DNA of 64,000 nucleotides. Origin: Microbacterium sp. AB. Its GTDB lineage: Bacteria; Actinomycetota; Actinomycetes; Actinomycetales; Microbacteriaceae. The notes beneath the pieces are model-generated. The model had not been told where the DNA came from. It worked only from the letters and a program-made list of their open reading frames with translations, and ran no database searches. Positions 51,441 through 60,642 of the stretch are shown here, one piece after another. Position numbers and translations under genes: made by a program. The stretch's first letter is position 1, and each line of letters opens with the position of its first letter. The DNA lies in contig NZ_CP118157.1 in the NCBI RefSeq assembly GCF_032878875.1, positions 248,001 to 312,000 of the forward strand, read 5' to 3'.

Positions 51441-52682
51441 ATGACCATCGAGACCGTCACCGTCAACGTCACGAGCCCCGGCCGCAACTTCGTGACGCTG
51501 AAGATCGTCACCTCCGACGGGGTCGTCGGATGGGGGGACGCGACCCTGAACGGCCGCGAGCTCTCGGTCGCGTCGTACCTCCGCGACCACCTGGCGAGCA
51601 CGCTCGTCGGGCGGGACGAGGACCGCATCGAGGACACGTGGCAGTACCTCTACCGCGGCGCGTACTGGCGCCGCGGCCCCGTCACGATGGCCGCGATCGC
51701 CGCCGTCGACATGGCGCTCTGGGACATCAAGGCGAAGAAGGCCGGGATGCCCCTGTACCAGCTGCTCGGCGGGGCCAGCCGCGACGCCGTGCGTGTGTAC
51801 GGCCACGCGTCCGGCACCGACTACGAGGCGCTCAAGGACGCGATCGCGGGGTACCGGGAGCTCGGGTTCACGGCCGTCCGGGTGCAGACGGGCGTGCCGG
51901 GCCTCGGCCAGATCTACGGCGTCTCCGCCTCCGGCCCCGGGGTGCGCTACGACTACGAGCCCGCCAAGCGCTCCGCCGACGGGTCCCCCGCCGTCGCCCC
52001 CACCGAGGAGGTCTGGGACACCCGGGCCTACCTCTCCCACATGCCCGGCGTCTTCTCCCGCATCCGCGAGGACTTCGGGACGGGCCTCAGGCTCCTCCAC
52101 GACGGTCACCACCGGATGACGCCCATCGAGGCCGCGCGCTTCGCGAAGGACGTCGAGCCGTACGACCTGTTCTGGCTCGAGGACTGCACGCCGGGAGAGG
52201 ACCAGGCGGCGCTCCGTCTCGTCCGCCAGCACTCCACGACGCCGCTCGCGATCGGCGAGGTGTTCAACACGGTGTACGACTACCAGACCCTCATCACGGA
52301 GCGTCTCATCGACTACGTGCGCTCCGCGGTGACGCACACGGGCGGCATCACCGCGATGAAGAAGCTCCTCGACTTCGCCGCCGTCTACGGCATCCGCTCC
52401 GGGATCCACGGACCCACCGACGTCTCGCCGATCGGGATGGCCGCGGCGCTGCACCTCGACCTCGCCATCCACAACTTCGGCATCCAGGAGTACATGCCGC
52501 ACAACGAGAGGACGCTCGAGGTGTTCCAGACCTCCTTCACGTTCAACCGCGGCTTCCTCCACCCCGGCGACGCCCCGGGGCTCGGCGTGGAGCTCGACGA
52601 GGAGGAGGCCTCCGCGACCTCCTTCACGTCGGCGTACCTGCCCGTGAACCGGCTGACCGACGGGACCGTCCATGACTGGTGA
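51441..52682 (+). CDS. manD: D-mannonate dehydratase, enolase superfamily (ManD/RspA)
   Basis: 413 aa. The enolase-superfamily fold dehydrates D-mannonate to 2-keto-3-deoxy-D-gluconate. ManD motifs are V-A-S-Y-L-R-D-H-L near residue 45, [11 protein letters not shown] near 67, L-H-D-G-H-H-R near 219 (metal aspartate), W-L-E-D-C-T-P near 249, I-G-E-V-F-N-T near 275, and the catalytic histidine region H-G-P-T-D-V-S-P-I near 325. The ATG at 51441 follows AGGAGAGAAG. It overlaps the aldolase gene by 11 bases. Some family members have low activity, but the operon context supports the high-activity type. Confidence 0.93.
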   Translation: MTIETVTVNVTSPGRNFVTLKIVTSDGVVGWGDATLNGRELSVASYLRDHLASTLVGRDEDRIEDTWQYLYRGAYWRRGPVTMAAIAAVDMALWDIKAKKAGMPLYQLLGGASRDAVRVYGHASGTDYEALKDAIAGYRELGFTAVRVQTGVPGLGQIYGVSASGPGVRYDYEPAKRSADGSPAVAPTEEVWDTRAYLSHMPGVFSRIREDFGTGLRLLHDGHHRMTPIEAARFAKDVEPYDLFWLEDCTPGEDQAALRLVRQHSTTPLAIGEVFNTVYDYQTLITERLIDYVRSAVTHTGGITAMKKLLDFAAVYGIRSGIHGPTDVSPIGMAAALHLDLAIHNFGIQEYMPHNERTLEVFQTSFTFNRGFLHPGDAPGLGVELDEEEASATSFTSAYLPVNRLTDGTVHDW

Positions 52683-53331
52683 CAGCAGGGACGCTCGCGT
52701 CCCCCTCCCCTCCCGCACGAGCGACGCGCGTCTCGTCGTCGTCGTGCGCGCCCCTGCGGCGGACGCCTACGACCGCGTGCTCGACGTGCTCGTCGACGCG
52801 GGCATCCGCAGCGTCGAGCTCACGCTCACGACGCCCGGCACGCTCGCCGCCCTCCCGCGCCTGCGGGAGCGGTACGACGAGGCCGCCGACATCGGCGTGG
52901 GGACCGTGACCCGCCAGGACGAGCTCTCCGCCGCCATCGACGCGGGGGCGCGGTACGTCGTCACGCCGATCACGTCCGCCCCGCTCGTGGAGGCCGCCGT
53001 CGCCGCGCGCCTGCCGATCGTCCCCGGCGGGCTCACCCCGACCGAGCTGTTCGCCTCGTGGTCGGCGGGCGCCGCAGCCGTGAAGGTGTTCCCCGCCGGC
53101 CGCGTCGGGCCCGGCTACGTCGCCGACCTCCGCGGCCCGTTCCCCGGCATCGAGGTCGTGCCGTCCGGCGGCGTCGACCTCGACGGCGCCGCGGCCTGGC
53201 TGCGCGCGGGCGCCGCGGCCGTCAGCGTCGGGGGCCCGCTCCTCGGCGACGCCTTCCGCGGCGGCGACCTCGCGGCGCTCCGGGAGCGCACGGCGCGCTT
53301 CGTGGCGCTCTGCCGGCGGGAGCCGGCGTGA
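52672..53331 (+). CDS. eda: 2-keto-3-deoxy-6-phosphogluconate (KDPG) aldolase
   Basis: 219 aa class I aldolase. S-V-E-L-T-L-T-T-P near residue 46 has the catalytic glutamate, G-V-G-T-V near 79, and A-V-K-V-F-P-A-G near 138 contains the Schiff-base lysine. It cleaves KDPG to pyruvate and glyceraldehyde 3-phosphate. The ATG at 52672 lies inside the dehydratase gene, and the 3' end overlaps the kinase gene by GTGA, so the three are translationally coupled. The first 20 residues are unconserved. Confidence 0.93.
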   Translation: MTGDSRDARVPLPSRTSDARLVVVVRAPAADAYDRVLDVLVDAGIRSVELTLTTPGTLAALPRLRERYDEAADIGVGTVTRQDELSAAIDAGARYVVTPITSAPLVEAAVAARLPIVPGGLTPTELFASWSAGAAAVKVFPAGRVGPGYVADLRGPFPGIEVVPSGGVDLDGAAAWLRAGAAAVSVGGPLLGDAFRGGDLAALRERTARFVALCRREPA

Positions 53332-54296
53332 GCGGGCGCGACGACGGCCGGCCCCGCGTCGTGACGCTCGGCGAGACGATGGCGCTCGTCCGCGCGACCG
53401 AGATCGGCTCGCTGCGACACGCGGGCGCGCTCGCCCTGGGCATCGGCGGTGCGGAGAGCAACGTCGCGATCGGCCTCCGCCGGCTCGGCGTCGACGTCTC
53501 CTGGCTCGGCCGGGTGGGCGACGACCCGCTGGGCGAGCGCGTGGCGCGTGAGATCAGGGCGGAGGGCGTCGACGTGCGCTGCCCGGTCGACGCCGACGCG
53601 CCGACGGGGCTCATGCTCAAGGAGCGCACGACGGCGAGCGCGACCGCCGTCCTCTACTACCGGGCGGGGTCCGCCGGCTCCCGCCTCGCGCCGGAGGACA
53701 TCCCTCCCGGCTGGATCGAGGAGGCGTCGCTGCTCCACGTCTCCGGCATCACGGCGCTGCTGTCCGACTCGGCGCGCTCCGCGCTGTCGGCCGCGATCGA
53801 CCGCGCCGCGGCCGCCGGCACGACGATCGCGTTCGACGTGAACTTCCGCTCGTCGCTCGCGCCCGCGGGGGAGGCGGGCCCCGTGCTCCGCGACCTCGCC
53901 GAGCGCGCCGACGTCGTCTTCGGCAACGCCGAGGAGATCGGGCTGCTGCACCCCGGGGCCGACGTCGAGGACGCGGCGGCCCGCCTCCGGGCGGCCGGCG
54001 GCTCGGAGCTTGTCCTGAAGCGCGGGTCCGACGGCGCGGCGGTCTTCCGCGCCGACCGCGTCGTGGAGGCCCCGGCGTTGCGCGTCGACGCCGTCGACAC
54101 GGTCGGCGCGGGCGACGCGTTCGTCGCCGGATACCTCAGCGGCCTGCTCGAGGGGCTCTCCGTCTCCGAGCGGCTCGTGCGCGCGAACGCGTGCGGCGCC
54201 ATGGCCTGCACCGGCCCCGGCGACTGGGAGTCGTCGCCCACCCTCCGCGACATCGCGAGGCTCCTCGGCCCCGAAGGCGACCCCGTCCGCCGCTGA
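53328..54296 (+). CDS. kdgK: 2-keto-3-deoxygluconate kinase, PfkB family
   Basis: 322 aa ribokinase-like sugar kinase. G-G-A-E-S-N-V-A-I-G-L near residue 43 binds sugar, L-G-R-V-G-D-D-P-L-G near 60, D-V-N-F-R-S-S near 171, and the C-terminal signature D-T-V-G-A-G-D-A-F has the catalytic aspartate near 256-264. It phosphorylates KDG to KDPG, the aldolase substrate made by the preceding gene product. The GTG at 53328 overlaps the aldolase stop. It ends the hexuronate operon. Confidence 0.93.
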   Translation: MSGRDDGRPRVVTLGETMALVRATEIGSLRHAGALALGIGGAESNVAIGLRRLGVDVSWLGRVGDDPLGERVAREIRAEGVDVRCPVDADAPTGLMLKERTTASATAVLYYRAGSAGSRLAPEDIPPGWIEEASLLHVSGITALLSDSARSALSAAIDRAAAAGTTIAFDVNFRSSLAPAGEAGPVLRDLAERADVVFGNAEEIGLLHPGADVEDAAARLRAAGGSELVLKRGSDGAAVFRADRVVEAPALRVDAVDTVGAGDAFVAGYLSGLLEGLSVSERLVRANACGAMACTGPGDWESSPTLRDIARLLGPEGDPVRR

Positions 54297-54329
54297 GCCC
54301 CGTCCGGCCGAGCCGCAGGCCGCCGCGGG

Positions 54330-55538
54330 TCAGACGCGTGCGCCGGCGCGCCGGGCGCCCTCGCCGAGAGACTCGAGCTTGGCCCAGGCGATCTGAGGGT
54401 GGATGCGTCCGCCGAGCCCGCAGTCCGTCGCGGCGATGACGCGCTCGGGGCCGACGATCCGGGCGAAGCGCTCGATGCGCTGCGCGACGAGATCGGGGTG
54501 CTCGACGAGGTTGGTCGAGTGCCCGACGACCCCGGGCACGAGCACGAGGTCGTCGGGGATGATGTCCCTGTTCTCCTCCCACACGGCCCACTCGTGCTCG
54601 TGACGGGCGTTGGCCGCCTCGAACGAGATCTGGCCGACCCGCGCGCCGAGCACGGTCCTCAGGATGTGCTTCAGGTCGACATCGGTCGTGTGCGGCCCGT
54701 GCCACGAGCCCCAGCACAGGTGCAGGCGCACCTGCTCCTTCGGAAGCCCGGCGATCGCCTCGTTGATGGCGTCGACGCGGATCTGCGTGAAGGCGAGGTA
54801 GTCCTCGACGCTCGGCTCGGGGTTGATCTGGTCCCAGTTCTCCGCGAGCGACGGATCGTCGAGCTGCAGGATGAGCCCCGCGTCCGTGATCGCGCGGTAC
54901 TCCTCCTTGAGCGCCTCGGTCCACGCCTGGATGTGCTCCAGCTCGGTCGCGTAGAACTCGTTGCGCACGCGGGCCGCCGATCCCGGGGCGATCGCCGTGA
55001 GGAAGCCCGTCTCGTCCGCGCGGAGCGTCTCGGCCAGGTGGCGGACGTCCGCCGCCACGGCGTCCTGCCCGCGGTAGGCGATCTCGCCGGTCGTCGTGGG
55101 GAAGGCCATCACGTTCTTCCCGGCCGGCACTCCGCTGTCGGGGTCGTTGTAGGCGTCGGCGAAGAGCTGGCGGTCGCGGCGGTCGAGGAAGGCCGTCAGC
55201 CGGATGTCCCCGGGCTCCGACCGGCGCGCCGGCTCGTTGAAGGCGTTCACCTCGGTGAGCGACAGCCCCGTGACGCGCTGGAAGGAGTAGCCCCACCATG
55301 CGCCGTAGTCGACGGGGCTCGACATGGCCTTCCCGAACTCCCCGTCGCCGGGCTGGGTGATGCCGACCTCGCGCTGACGCTCGACGACGTCGCGCACGGC
55401 CTCTTCGACGAGGGCCTCGTACTCGGGCGTCGACGTGAGCGTGAAGCCGTCGTCCTCGAAGGCGCGCGCGGCGTTCGCGTCGATGAGCGCCTGCGTGCGT
55501 GGGAGGCTGCCGGCTGTGGTGGTCTGGATGGTCGTCAT
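54330..55538 (-). CDS. Cobalamin-independent methionine synthase (MetE C-terminal)-like protein
   Basis: 402 aa, matching only the catalytic C-terminal half of MetE (about 750 aa in full). T-T-A-G-S-L-P-R-T near residue 6, I-T-Q-P-G-D-G-E-F near 60, L-Q-L-D-D-P near 182, L-H-L-C-W-G near 248 (zinc cysteine and histidine) and A-A-T-D-C-G-L-G-G near 373 (second zinc cysteine) show an intact zinc site. Such short proteins are thought to be methyltransferases that transfer to thiols, either as core MetE or for unusual substrates. The ATG follows AAGGAG. It has no obvious partner nearby. Confidence 0.88.
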   Translation of the reverse strand: MTTIQTTTAGSLPRTQALIDANAARAFEDDGFTLTSTPEYEALVEEAVRDVVERQREVGITQPGDGEFGKAMSSPVDYGAWWGYSFQRVTGLSLTEVNAFNEPARRSEPGDIRLTAFLDRRDRQLFADAYNDPDSGVPAGKNVMAFPTTTGEIAYRGQDAVAADVRHLAETLRADETGFLTAIAPGSAARVRNEFYATELEHIQAWTEALKEEYRAITDAGLILQLDDPSLAENWDQINPEPSVEDYLAFTQIRVDAINEAIAGLPKEQVRLHLCWGSWHGPHTTDVDLKHILRTVLGARVGQISFEAANARHEHEWAVWEENRDIIPDDLVLVPGVVGHSTNLVEHPDLVAQRIERFARIVGPERVIAATDCGLGGRIHPQIAWAKLESLGEGARRAGARV

Positions 55539-55668
55539 GCTGCTCCTTGCGATGGGCGCCGGTGGGTCGCTGCGCGGTCGGTCTGCGCACGGTGCCGAGG
55601 GTGAACGTATCGCGAACCGGCGGGCGACGCCGCATCGGGTGACGGAGCGTGACGCCCGGAGGGCGGGG

Positions 55669-57111
55669 TCAGGCCAGCGGGGTCGGCGGGTGCGCGTCGG
55701 CGGGACGCTGCCCCGGGATGAACAGGGACAGCACGACGGCGACGACGCCCGCGACGATCGCGATCCAGAAGCACACGTCGAAGGCGGCGCGGGTGGGGAT
55801 CGTCGCGCCGTCGACCTCGACGCTCATCGCGGCGAGCACCCCTCCCATGACGGCCGAGGCGCTCGACGTCCCGACCGACCGGAACAGGGCGTTGAGGCCG
55901 TTGGAGGCGCCCGTCTCGTTCGCCGGCACGGACTGCATGATGATCATCGGCATCGCCGCGAACGTGAACCCGATTCCCACGCCGACGAGCGCGTTGGCGA
56001 CGAGGATGTGCCACACCTGCGTCGACCAGAGGAGCACGAAGACGTACGCCAGCACGATCGCCGACGCCCCGACGGTGAACAGCGGGCGCGGCCCGACCGT
56101 GCGTTCCAGCCAGCCCGACAGCGGCGAGATGACCATCATGACCAGCCCCGCGGGCATCACGACGAACGCCGCCGCGAGCATGCTGAGCCCGAAGCCGGAG
56201 CCGGTCTCGACGGGCAGCTCCAGGAGCTGCGGGAACGTGACGTTCGACGAGAACAGGGCGAAGCCCATCCCGATCGCGGCGATGTTCGTGAAGAGCACGG
56301 CGGGTCGAGCGGCGACGCGCAGATCCAGCAGCGGCTCCCGTACGCGCAGCTGGTACCAGCCCCAGACGAGCAGCACGGCGACGCCTCCGATCGCGCACCC
56401 GAGCGCGGCGGACGACGACCAGCCCCACTCCGCACCGCGCGAGACGAAGAGGAGGATGCCCGTGAGCCCGATCGCGAGGCCGATGGCGCCGACGACGTCG
56501 AGCCGGCCGTGCGAGAGCGGCACGTCCTGCGGGACGAAGAGCAGGACGAGCACGAGGCCGGCGACCCCGAGGCCGGCGGCGAGCCAGAACAGCGCGTGCC
56601 AGTCGGCGTTCTGCGCGAGGTACGCGGCCAACGGCATGCCGACGGCGCCGCCCACGCCCATGGTCGCGCTCATGAGGGCGACGGCCGTCCCCAGTCGTGC
56701 GGGCGGGAGGACATCGCGCATGACCGCGATGCCGAGGGGGATGACTCCGGTCACCGCACCCTGCAGGGCGCGCCCGACGATGACCCCGACGATCGAGCCG
56801 GAGAGGGCGGCGATGAGGGATCCGACGATGAGCAGCGCCATGAGGGCGATGATCACGCGGCGCTTGCCGTACATGTCGCCGAGCCGCCCGGAGATGGGCG
56901 TCGCGACCGCCGCGACGAGGAGGGTGATGGTCACGACCCACGTCGTGTCCTCCCGAGAGGCGCTGAGCAGTCGCGGCAGCTCGGCCTGCAGTGGCACCAC
57001 GAGCGTGAACATGAACGACGAGCAGAGCCCGGCGAACGCGAGCACGGCGACGGTGAGTCCGAGCGGGTGTCTTCTCGTGCGACGTCTCCGGGGATCGTCG
57101 TCGTCGCTCAC
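55669..57111 (-). CDS. MFS transporter, DHA2 (14-helix) drug-efflux type
   Basis: 480 aa, about fourteen membrane helices. S-G-R-L-G-D-M-Y-G-K-R-R near residue 73-84 is MFS motif A, and R-A-L-Q-G-A-V-T-G-V near 113 is the DHA2-type motif B. The N-terminus is highly charged (S-D-D-D-D-P-R-R-R-R). The GTG start at 57111 has TAGGGT (minus strand, 57123-57118) six bases upstream, so transcription probably starts at or next to the start codon. It likely exports hydrophobic or cationic compounds; the substrate is unknown. Confidence 0.9.
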   Translation of the reverse strand: MSDDDDPRRRRTRRHPLGLTVAVLAFAGLCSSFMFTLVVPLQAELPRLLSASREDTTWVVTITLLVAAVATPISGRLGDMYGKRRVIIALMALLIVGSLIAALSGSIVGVIVGRALQGAVTGVIPLGIAVMRDVLPPARLGTAVALMSATMGVGGAVGMPLAAYLAQNADWHALFWLAAGLGVAGLVLVLLFVPQDVPLSHGRLDVVGAIGLAIGLTGILLFVSRGAEWGWSSSAALGCAIGGVAVLLVWGWYQLRVREPLLDLRVAARPAVLFTNIAAIGMGFALFSSNVTFPQLLELPVETGSGFGLSMLAAAFVVMPAGLVMMVISPLSGWLERTVGPRPLFTVGASAIVLAYVFVLLWSTQVWHILVANALVGVGIGFTFAAMPMIIMQSVPANETGASNGLNALFRSVGTSSASAVMGGVLAAMSVEVDGATIPTRAAFDVCFWIAIVAGVVAVVLSLFIPGQRPADAHPPTPLA

Positions 57112-57117
57112 CTGTCA

Positions 57118-57123
57118 ACCCTA
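57118..57123 (-). promoter_or_regulatory. -10 box for leaderless MFS transcript
   Basis: TAGGGT on the minus strand, six bases before the GTG at 57111; no ribosome site is seen, consistent with a leaderless mRNA. Confidence 0.45.
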
Positions 57124-57182
57124 TCGGCGGGCGGGGACACGGGCGCCGTGTCGGGCGTCCGGCCCGGGCCGGGGGACGGAAC

Positions 57183-57188
57183 TAGACT
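57183..57188 (+). promoter_or_regulatory. Candidate -10 box of the butanediol-type dehydrogenase gene
   Basis: TAGACT, with an expected start near 57195 and a leader of about 60 nt that contains the ribosome site GAAGGAG. No clear -35 element. Confidence 0.4.
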
Positions 57189-57256
57189 CGGAACCGGGTT
57201 CGGCGCATCGGCGAAGGGCGCGGGACCGCCGCATCCCCCTCACGAAGGAGCAGAAG

Positions 57257-58318
57257 ATGAAGGCCGCGCGGTATCACGATCGCAAGGACATCCGGATCGA
57301 GGACATCCCGGAACCCGAGCTGAGACCCGGCGCCGTGGCGATCGACGTCGCCTGGTGCGGGATCTGCGGCACGGACCTGCACGAGTACCTGGACGGCCCC
57401 ATCTTCGTCCCGCCGGCCGGGCACCCGCATCCGATCTCCGGCGAGTCCGCGCCCGTCGTCATCGGTCACGAGTTCTCCGGAACGATCACCGCCCTGGGAG
57501 AGGGCGTCTCGGATCTCGAGGTCGGCCAGAACGTCGTCGTCGAGCCCTACATCATCGCCGCCGACGTCGACACGAGCCCAGGGCAGAGCTATCACCTCTC
57601 GAAGGACATGAACTTCATCGGCCTCGGCGGTCGCGGCGGCGGGCTCTCGGAGAAGATCGTCGTCGAGCGGCGCTGGGTGCACCCGATCGGTGACATCCCC
57701 CTCGACCAGGCGGCGCTCATCGAGCCGCTCTCGGTGGGCCACCATGCGTTCGTCCGTTCCGGCGCGAAGGCCGGGCAGGTCGCGCTCGTCGGAGGAGCGG
57801 GCCCGATCGGCCTGCTCACCGCGGCCGTGCTGAAGGCCGAGGGTCTCACGGTCTACATCTCCGAGCTCTCCGAGGCGCGCAAGGCCAAGGCGAGGGAGAC
57901 CGGGGTCGCCGACGAGGTCTTCGATCCCCGTGACGGCGACGTCGCCGCACGGGTGCGCGAGCTCACCGGCGGCGAGGGCGCGGACGTCGCCTTCGAGTGC
58001 TCGTCCGTCCCGGTCGTGCTCGACACGCTGATCGACGCCGTGCGGCCGGGAGGCGTGGTGGTGAACGTCTCGATCTGGGGGCACAAGCCCGAGGTCGACC
58101 TGCCGAAGATCGTGCTCAAGGAGGTCGACCTGCGCGGCACCATCGGCTACGCCGGCGACCATCCCGAGACGATCGCGCTGGTGCAGAGCGGCAGGATCGA
58201 TCTCGCTCCCTTCATCACCGGCCGCATCACGCTGGACACCCTCGTCTCCGAGGGGTTCGACGAGCTCATCGAGAACAACGAGCACCACGTCAAGATCATC
58301 GTGGACCCTCGCGCCTGA
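57257..58318 (+). CDS. Zinc-type alcohol dehydrogenase (2,3-butanediol dehydrogenase-like)
   Basis: 353 aa medium-chain dehydrogenase. W-C-G-I-C-G-T-D-L-H-E near residue 33, I-G-H-E-F-S-G near 71, E-P near 155 and the Rossmann motif G-G-A-G-P-I-G-L-L near 178 are present, with the N-terminus and insert (P-I-F-V-P-P-A-G-H-P-H-P) typical of (R,R)-butanediol dehydrogenases. The usual four structural-zinc cysteines are absent (V-V-E-P-Y-I-I-A-A-D-V-D-T-S-P-G). It probably interconverts acetoin and 2,3-butanediol or acts on a related polyol. The ATG follows GAAGGAGCAGAAG. It stands alone, divergent from the MFS pump. Confidence 0.9.
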   Translation: MKAARYHDRKDIRIEDIPEPELRPGAVAIDVAWCGICGTDLHEYLDGPIFVPPAGHPHPISGESAPVVIGHEFSGTITALGEGVSDLEVGQNVVVEPYIIAADVDTSPGQSYHLSKDMNFIGLGGRGGGLSEKIVVERRWVHPIGDIPLDQAALIEPLSVGHHAFVRSGAKAGQVALVGGAGPIGLLTAAVLKAEGLTVYISELSEARKAKARETGVADEVFDPRDGDVAARVRELTGGEGADVAFECSSVPVVLDTLIDAVRPGGVVVNVSIWGHKPEVDLPKIVLKEVDLRGTIGYAGDHPETIALVQSGRIDLAPFITGRITLDTLVSEGFDELIENNEHHVKIIVDPRA

Positions 58319-58410
58319 GCCTCCTCCCCGCCGGGAGCCCGACGCAGGCTCCGGCGGGGACGGAGCGGACCGACGAGGTCGAGCGGCCGACGCGGAGGAG
58401 GCGCTCGAGG

Positions 58411-58662
58411 ATGCCGCTGTCCTGGAGGGCGGACGCCTGGATGCTCGAGCGCGACGACCCCGCCCCGATCCGCGTGCGGACCGGGGAGTTCTCACCGGAG
58501 CGGGTGCGCGCCGACGGCTCGCTCGAGCCCGGTCGCGTCGTCGTGAAGACCGACGACCTCGGCGCGGTCGACGTGCCATATCAGCTGCTCACGCCGCCCT
58601 GGCCGCCTCCGGCCGGGCTGCGGCCGATGCGTCCGGGCGAGGGCGGGCGCCCGTGGGGATGA
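58411..58662 (+). CDS. Hypothetical small protein
   Basis: 83 aa, not recognised. It starts M-P-L-S-W-R-A-D-A-W-M-L-E-R-D-D-P and ends in a proline-rich segment (L-L-T-P-P-W-P-P-P-A-G). A purine-rich stretch before the ATG (GGAGGAGGCGCTCGAGG) could serve as ribosome site, and the frame has normal high-GC third-position usage. It lies between the dehydrogenase and a hairpin. No function can be suggested. Confidence 0.5.
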   Translation: MPLSWRADAWMLERDDPAPIRVRTGEFSPERVRADGSLEPGRVVVKTDDLGAVDVPYQLLTPPWPPPAGLRPMRPGEGGRPWG

Positions 58663-58678
58663 GCCGACGCGTGTCGGC
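58663..58678. terminator. Hairpin between convergent genes
   Basis: Perfect 6-bp stem with a 4-nt loop (58663-58668 with 58673-58678), directly after the small-protein stop and 13 nt before the stop of the convergent LLM gene. Confidence 0.5.
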
Positions 58679-58690
58679 GACGGTCTCCTC

Positions 58691-59494
58691 TCAGCGCGGC
58701 AGCGCGTCGAGGAGCGGGCGCGGGTCGGGGGCGTCGGCGGGGGCCTGGACGGCGACGGCGTCGGCGCCCGCGTCGACGAGCTCGGCGATGCGGTCGGCGA
58801 TGCGCGACGCCGGAGCATCTGATCGCGGGTCGACCTCGGCGAAGACGCGGACGCGCGTCCTGCCCGGGCGCCCGGACTCCGCCCGGCCTTCGTCGACGAT
58901 GACGCGTGCGGCGCGCACGGCCGCCGCGTCGTTCACGGAGTCGAGGAGCACGCTGTCTCCTAGTTCTCCCGCCAGGCGCAGCGTCTGGGGACGGGTCGCG
59001 CCGATCGCGATCTCCGGCGCGGATGCCGGAGGCCAGCCGAGCGCGACGCGGTCGAGCTTCACGTATCGTCCGTCGGCGTCGGCCGTGTCGCCGTCGAGCA
59101 GTGAGCGCACGGCCGTCACATACTCCCGCAGGAGGGTGAGGGGCGAGGCGACGCGCGCGCCGACCTGCCCCATCCAATCGAGCACGCCGTGACCGAAGCC
59201 CGCCACGAGGCGGCCGGGTGCGAGGCGTTCGATGGTGGCGAGCTCCATCGCAGCGAGAGCGGGATTGCGCAGCGGCACGGGGAGCAGCCCGATGCCCACC
59301 TTCAGCCGTTCGGAGGAGAGGAGCGCGGCGGTCGCGCTCGTGAGACCGCCTTCGAGGAAGCAGTCCTCCCAGAGCCACAGCTCTGCGATGCCCGCCGCCT
59401 CGGCCTCGCGCGCCACGGACGGCAGGTCCTCTGGCGGCGACTGCGGACGGAAGACGATGCCGACGGTGGGCGGCGGTGCCGATGTCTCTGTCAT
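58691..59494 (-). CDS. LLM-class flavin-dependent oxidoreductase (probably F420)
   Basis: 267 aa luciferase-like TIM-barrel. V-G-I-V-F-R-P-Q-S-P-P-E-D-L near residue 11, L-W-L-W-E-D near 39, G-I-G-L-L-P-V-P-L-R-N-P near 67, and L-V-A-G-F-G-H-G near 95 fit the F420-dependent group (5,10-methylene-H4MPT-reductase-like). It probably reduces or oxidises a small organic substrate with F420 or FMN. It is distant from the monooxygenase at 18175. Short for the class (usually about 300 aa), but the barrel end is present. Confidence 0.86.
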   Translation of the reverse strand: MTETSAPPPTVGIVFRPQSPPEDLPSVAREAEAAGIAELWLWEDCFLEGGLTSATAALLSSERLKVGIGLLPVPLRNPALAAMELATIERLAPGRLVAGFGHGVLDWMGQVGARVASPLTLLREYVTAVRSLLDGDTADADGRYVKLDRVALGWPPASAPEIAIGATRPQTLRLAGELGDSVLLDSVNDAAAVRAARVIVDEGRAESGRPGRTRVRVFAEVDPRSDAPASRIADRIAELVDAGADAVAVQAPADAPDPRPLLDALPR

Positions 59495-59701
59495 GAGCCC
59501 ATGGTCGCAGCCGCCTCCGACGTCGAGACGGGCTCGCGGCGTCCGACCGCCGTGTCATCCTTGTCGCGTGACGACAGATCCTGCCGACGGCATGGGCGCG
59601 GGGAGACCGGGCCGAAGCGTGGAGAGCGAGGCCGGGGGTCTCGTCCCGCCGCGACGGCCCGGCGCCGGGCTCGCGAGGGCCGCCGCGACGGAGGCGGCGA
59701 G

Positions 59702-60517
59702 GTGAACGGCGCGCGCCGCGTGCAGCCGGTGCTCGCGAGCGCGATGGTGCTTGCGCTCTCCGGGTGCGCCGCGGCGGAGACCCCCGCGACCTTCGAGGAG
59801 CTGTGCGCGGCCGACGTCGTCGAGCGCTGCGACGGGACGACGGTCATCGTCACCGACGAGGCGACGGACGACGAGATCGTGGTGTTCGCGCAGGAGGTGC
59901 TCGACGCCGCGGAGGCGGAAGGCGCGCGAGTCGTCCTGAGCCGCGAGCGCCCGTGGCTCTCGGAGGACCCGGCGCCGGCGCCGTGGTCTCTGGAGATCTC
60001 CCCCGGCGACGACGGGGAGGACGTCGTCGCGTCGCTCGAGAGCATGCTGCTGGCCGCGGCGATGCCCGACATCGTCTCGTACAGCGTCGTCCAGGGGTGG
60101 ACCTACGTCACGGTCACGGACATCGATCGATTCGCCGCCGTCTTCCAGGAGCTGTCTGGGCGAGACGAGTTCGCAGACGGCGCGACCTACACGCTGTCGT
60201 CGGGGGAGCGCCTGCGCATCGTGCACGTGCCGTCGCGCACGTCCGACGAGGCGATCCTCGAGATCGTCGACATCGCTCGCCGCCTGCCGGAGGCCGAGGT
60301 GCTGCTCGACACGTTGACGACTCCCGGGAACCAATGGCCGCGGCTCTATGTCTCCGGTCTCACGGCCGAGGAGGTCGGCGAGCTCGACGCCGCTCTGAGC
60401 GATCCGCGCTGGGCCGACGCGGACGTCGAGGGGTATCCGCTCGAGTACGTGCTCGGAGCCGCCGGTCCCGACGGCACGACGTACACGACGGGCACGTTCG
60501 GAGACGTGCCGTCCTGA
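59702..60517 (+). CDS. Hypothetical lipoprotein
   Basis: 271 aa, not recognised. The GTG at 59702 begins a short basic stretch and hydrophobic helix ending in the lipobox A-L-S-G-C, with the lipidated cysteine at residue 22. The mature part is acidic, with the look of an alternating alpha/beta fold and two cysteines (L-C-A-A-D and R-C-D-G-T) close to the N-terminus that could pair outside the cell. It precedes glyS in the same direction but is separated by a promoter candidate. Exported, membrane-anchored; role unknown. Confidence 0.75.
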   Translation: MNGARRVQPVLASAMVLALSGCAAAETPATFEELCAADVVERCDGTTVIVTDEATDDEIVVFAQEVLDAAEAEGARVVLSRERPWLSEDPAPAPWSLEISPGDDGEDVVASLESMLLAAAMPDIVSYSVVQGWTYVTVTDIDRFAAVFQELSGRDEFADGATYTLSSGERLRIVHVPSRTSDEAILEIVDIARRLPEAEVLLDTLTTPGNQWPRLYVSGLTAEEVGELDAALSDPRWADADVEGYPLEYVLGAAGPDGTTYTTGTFGDVPS

Positions 60518-60561
60518 CCGTCGCGGCCGCCTCCGCGCAGGCTCGCGACGGCGGCCGCGAC

Positions 60562-60567
60562 TAGACT
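60562..60567 (+). promoter_or_regulatory. Candidate -10 box of glyS
   Basis: TAGACT, predicting a start near 60574 and a leader of about 70 nt before the GTG at 60643. No T-box structure was recognised in this leader. Confidence 0.35.
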
Positions 60568-60642
60568 TGCTGCCATCCGCGTTCCCGTCTCCGGGAACCG
60601 CGCTGCGCGCATCCTCACCCCTTTCCGACCATTGGAGCCACC

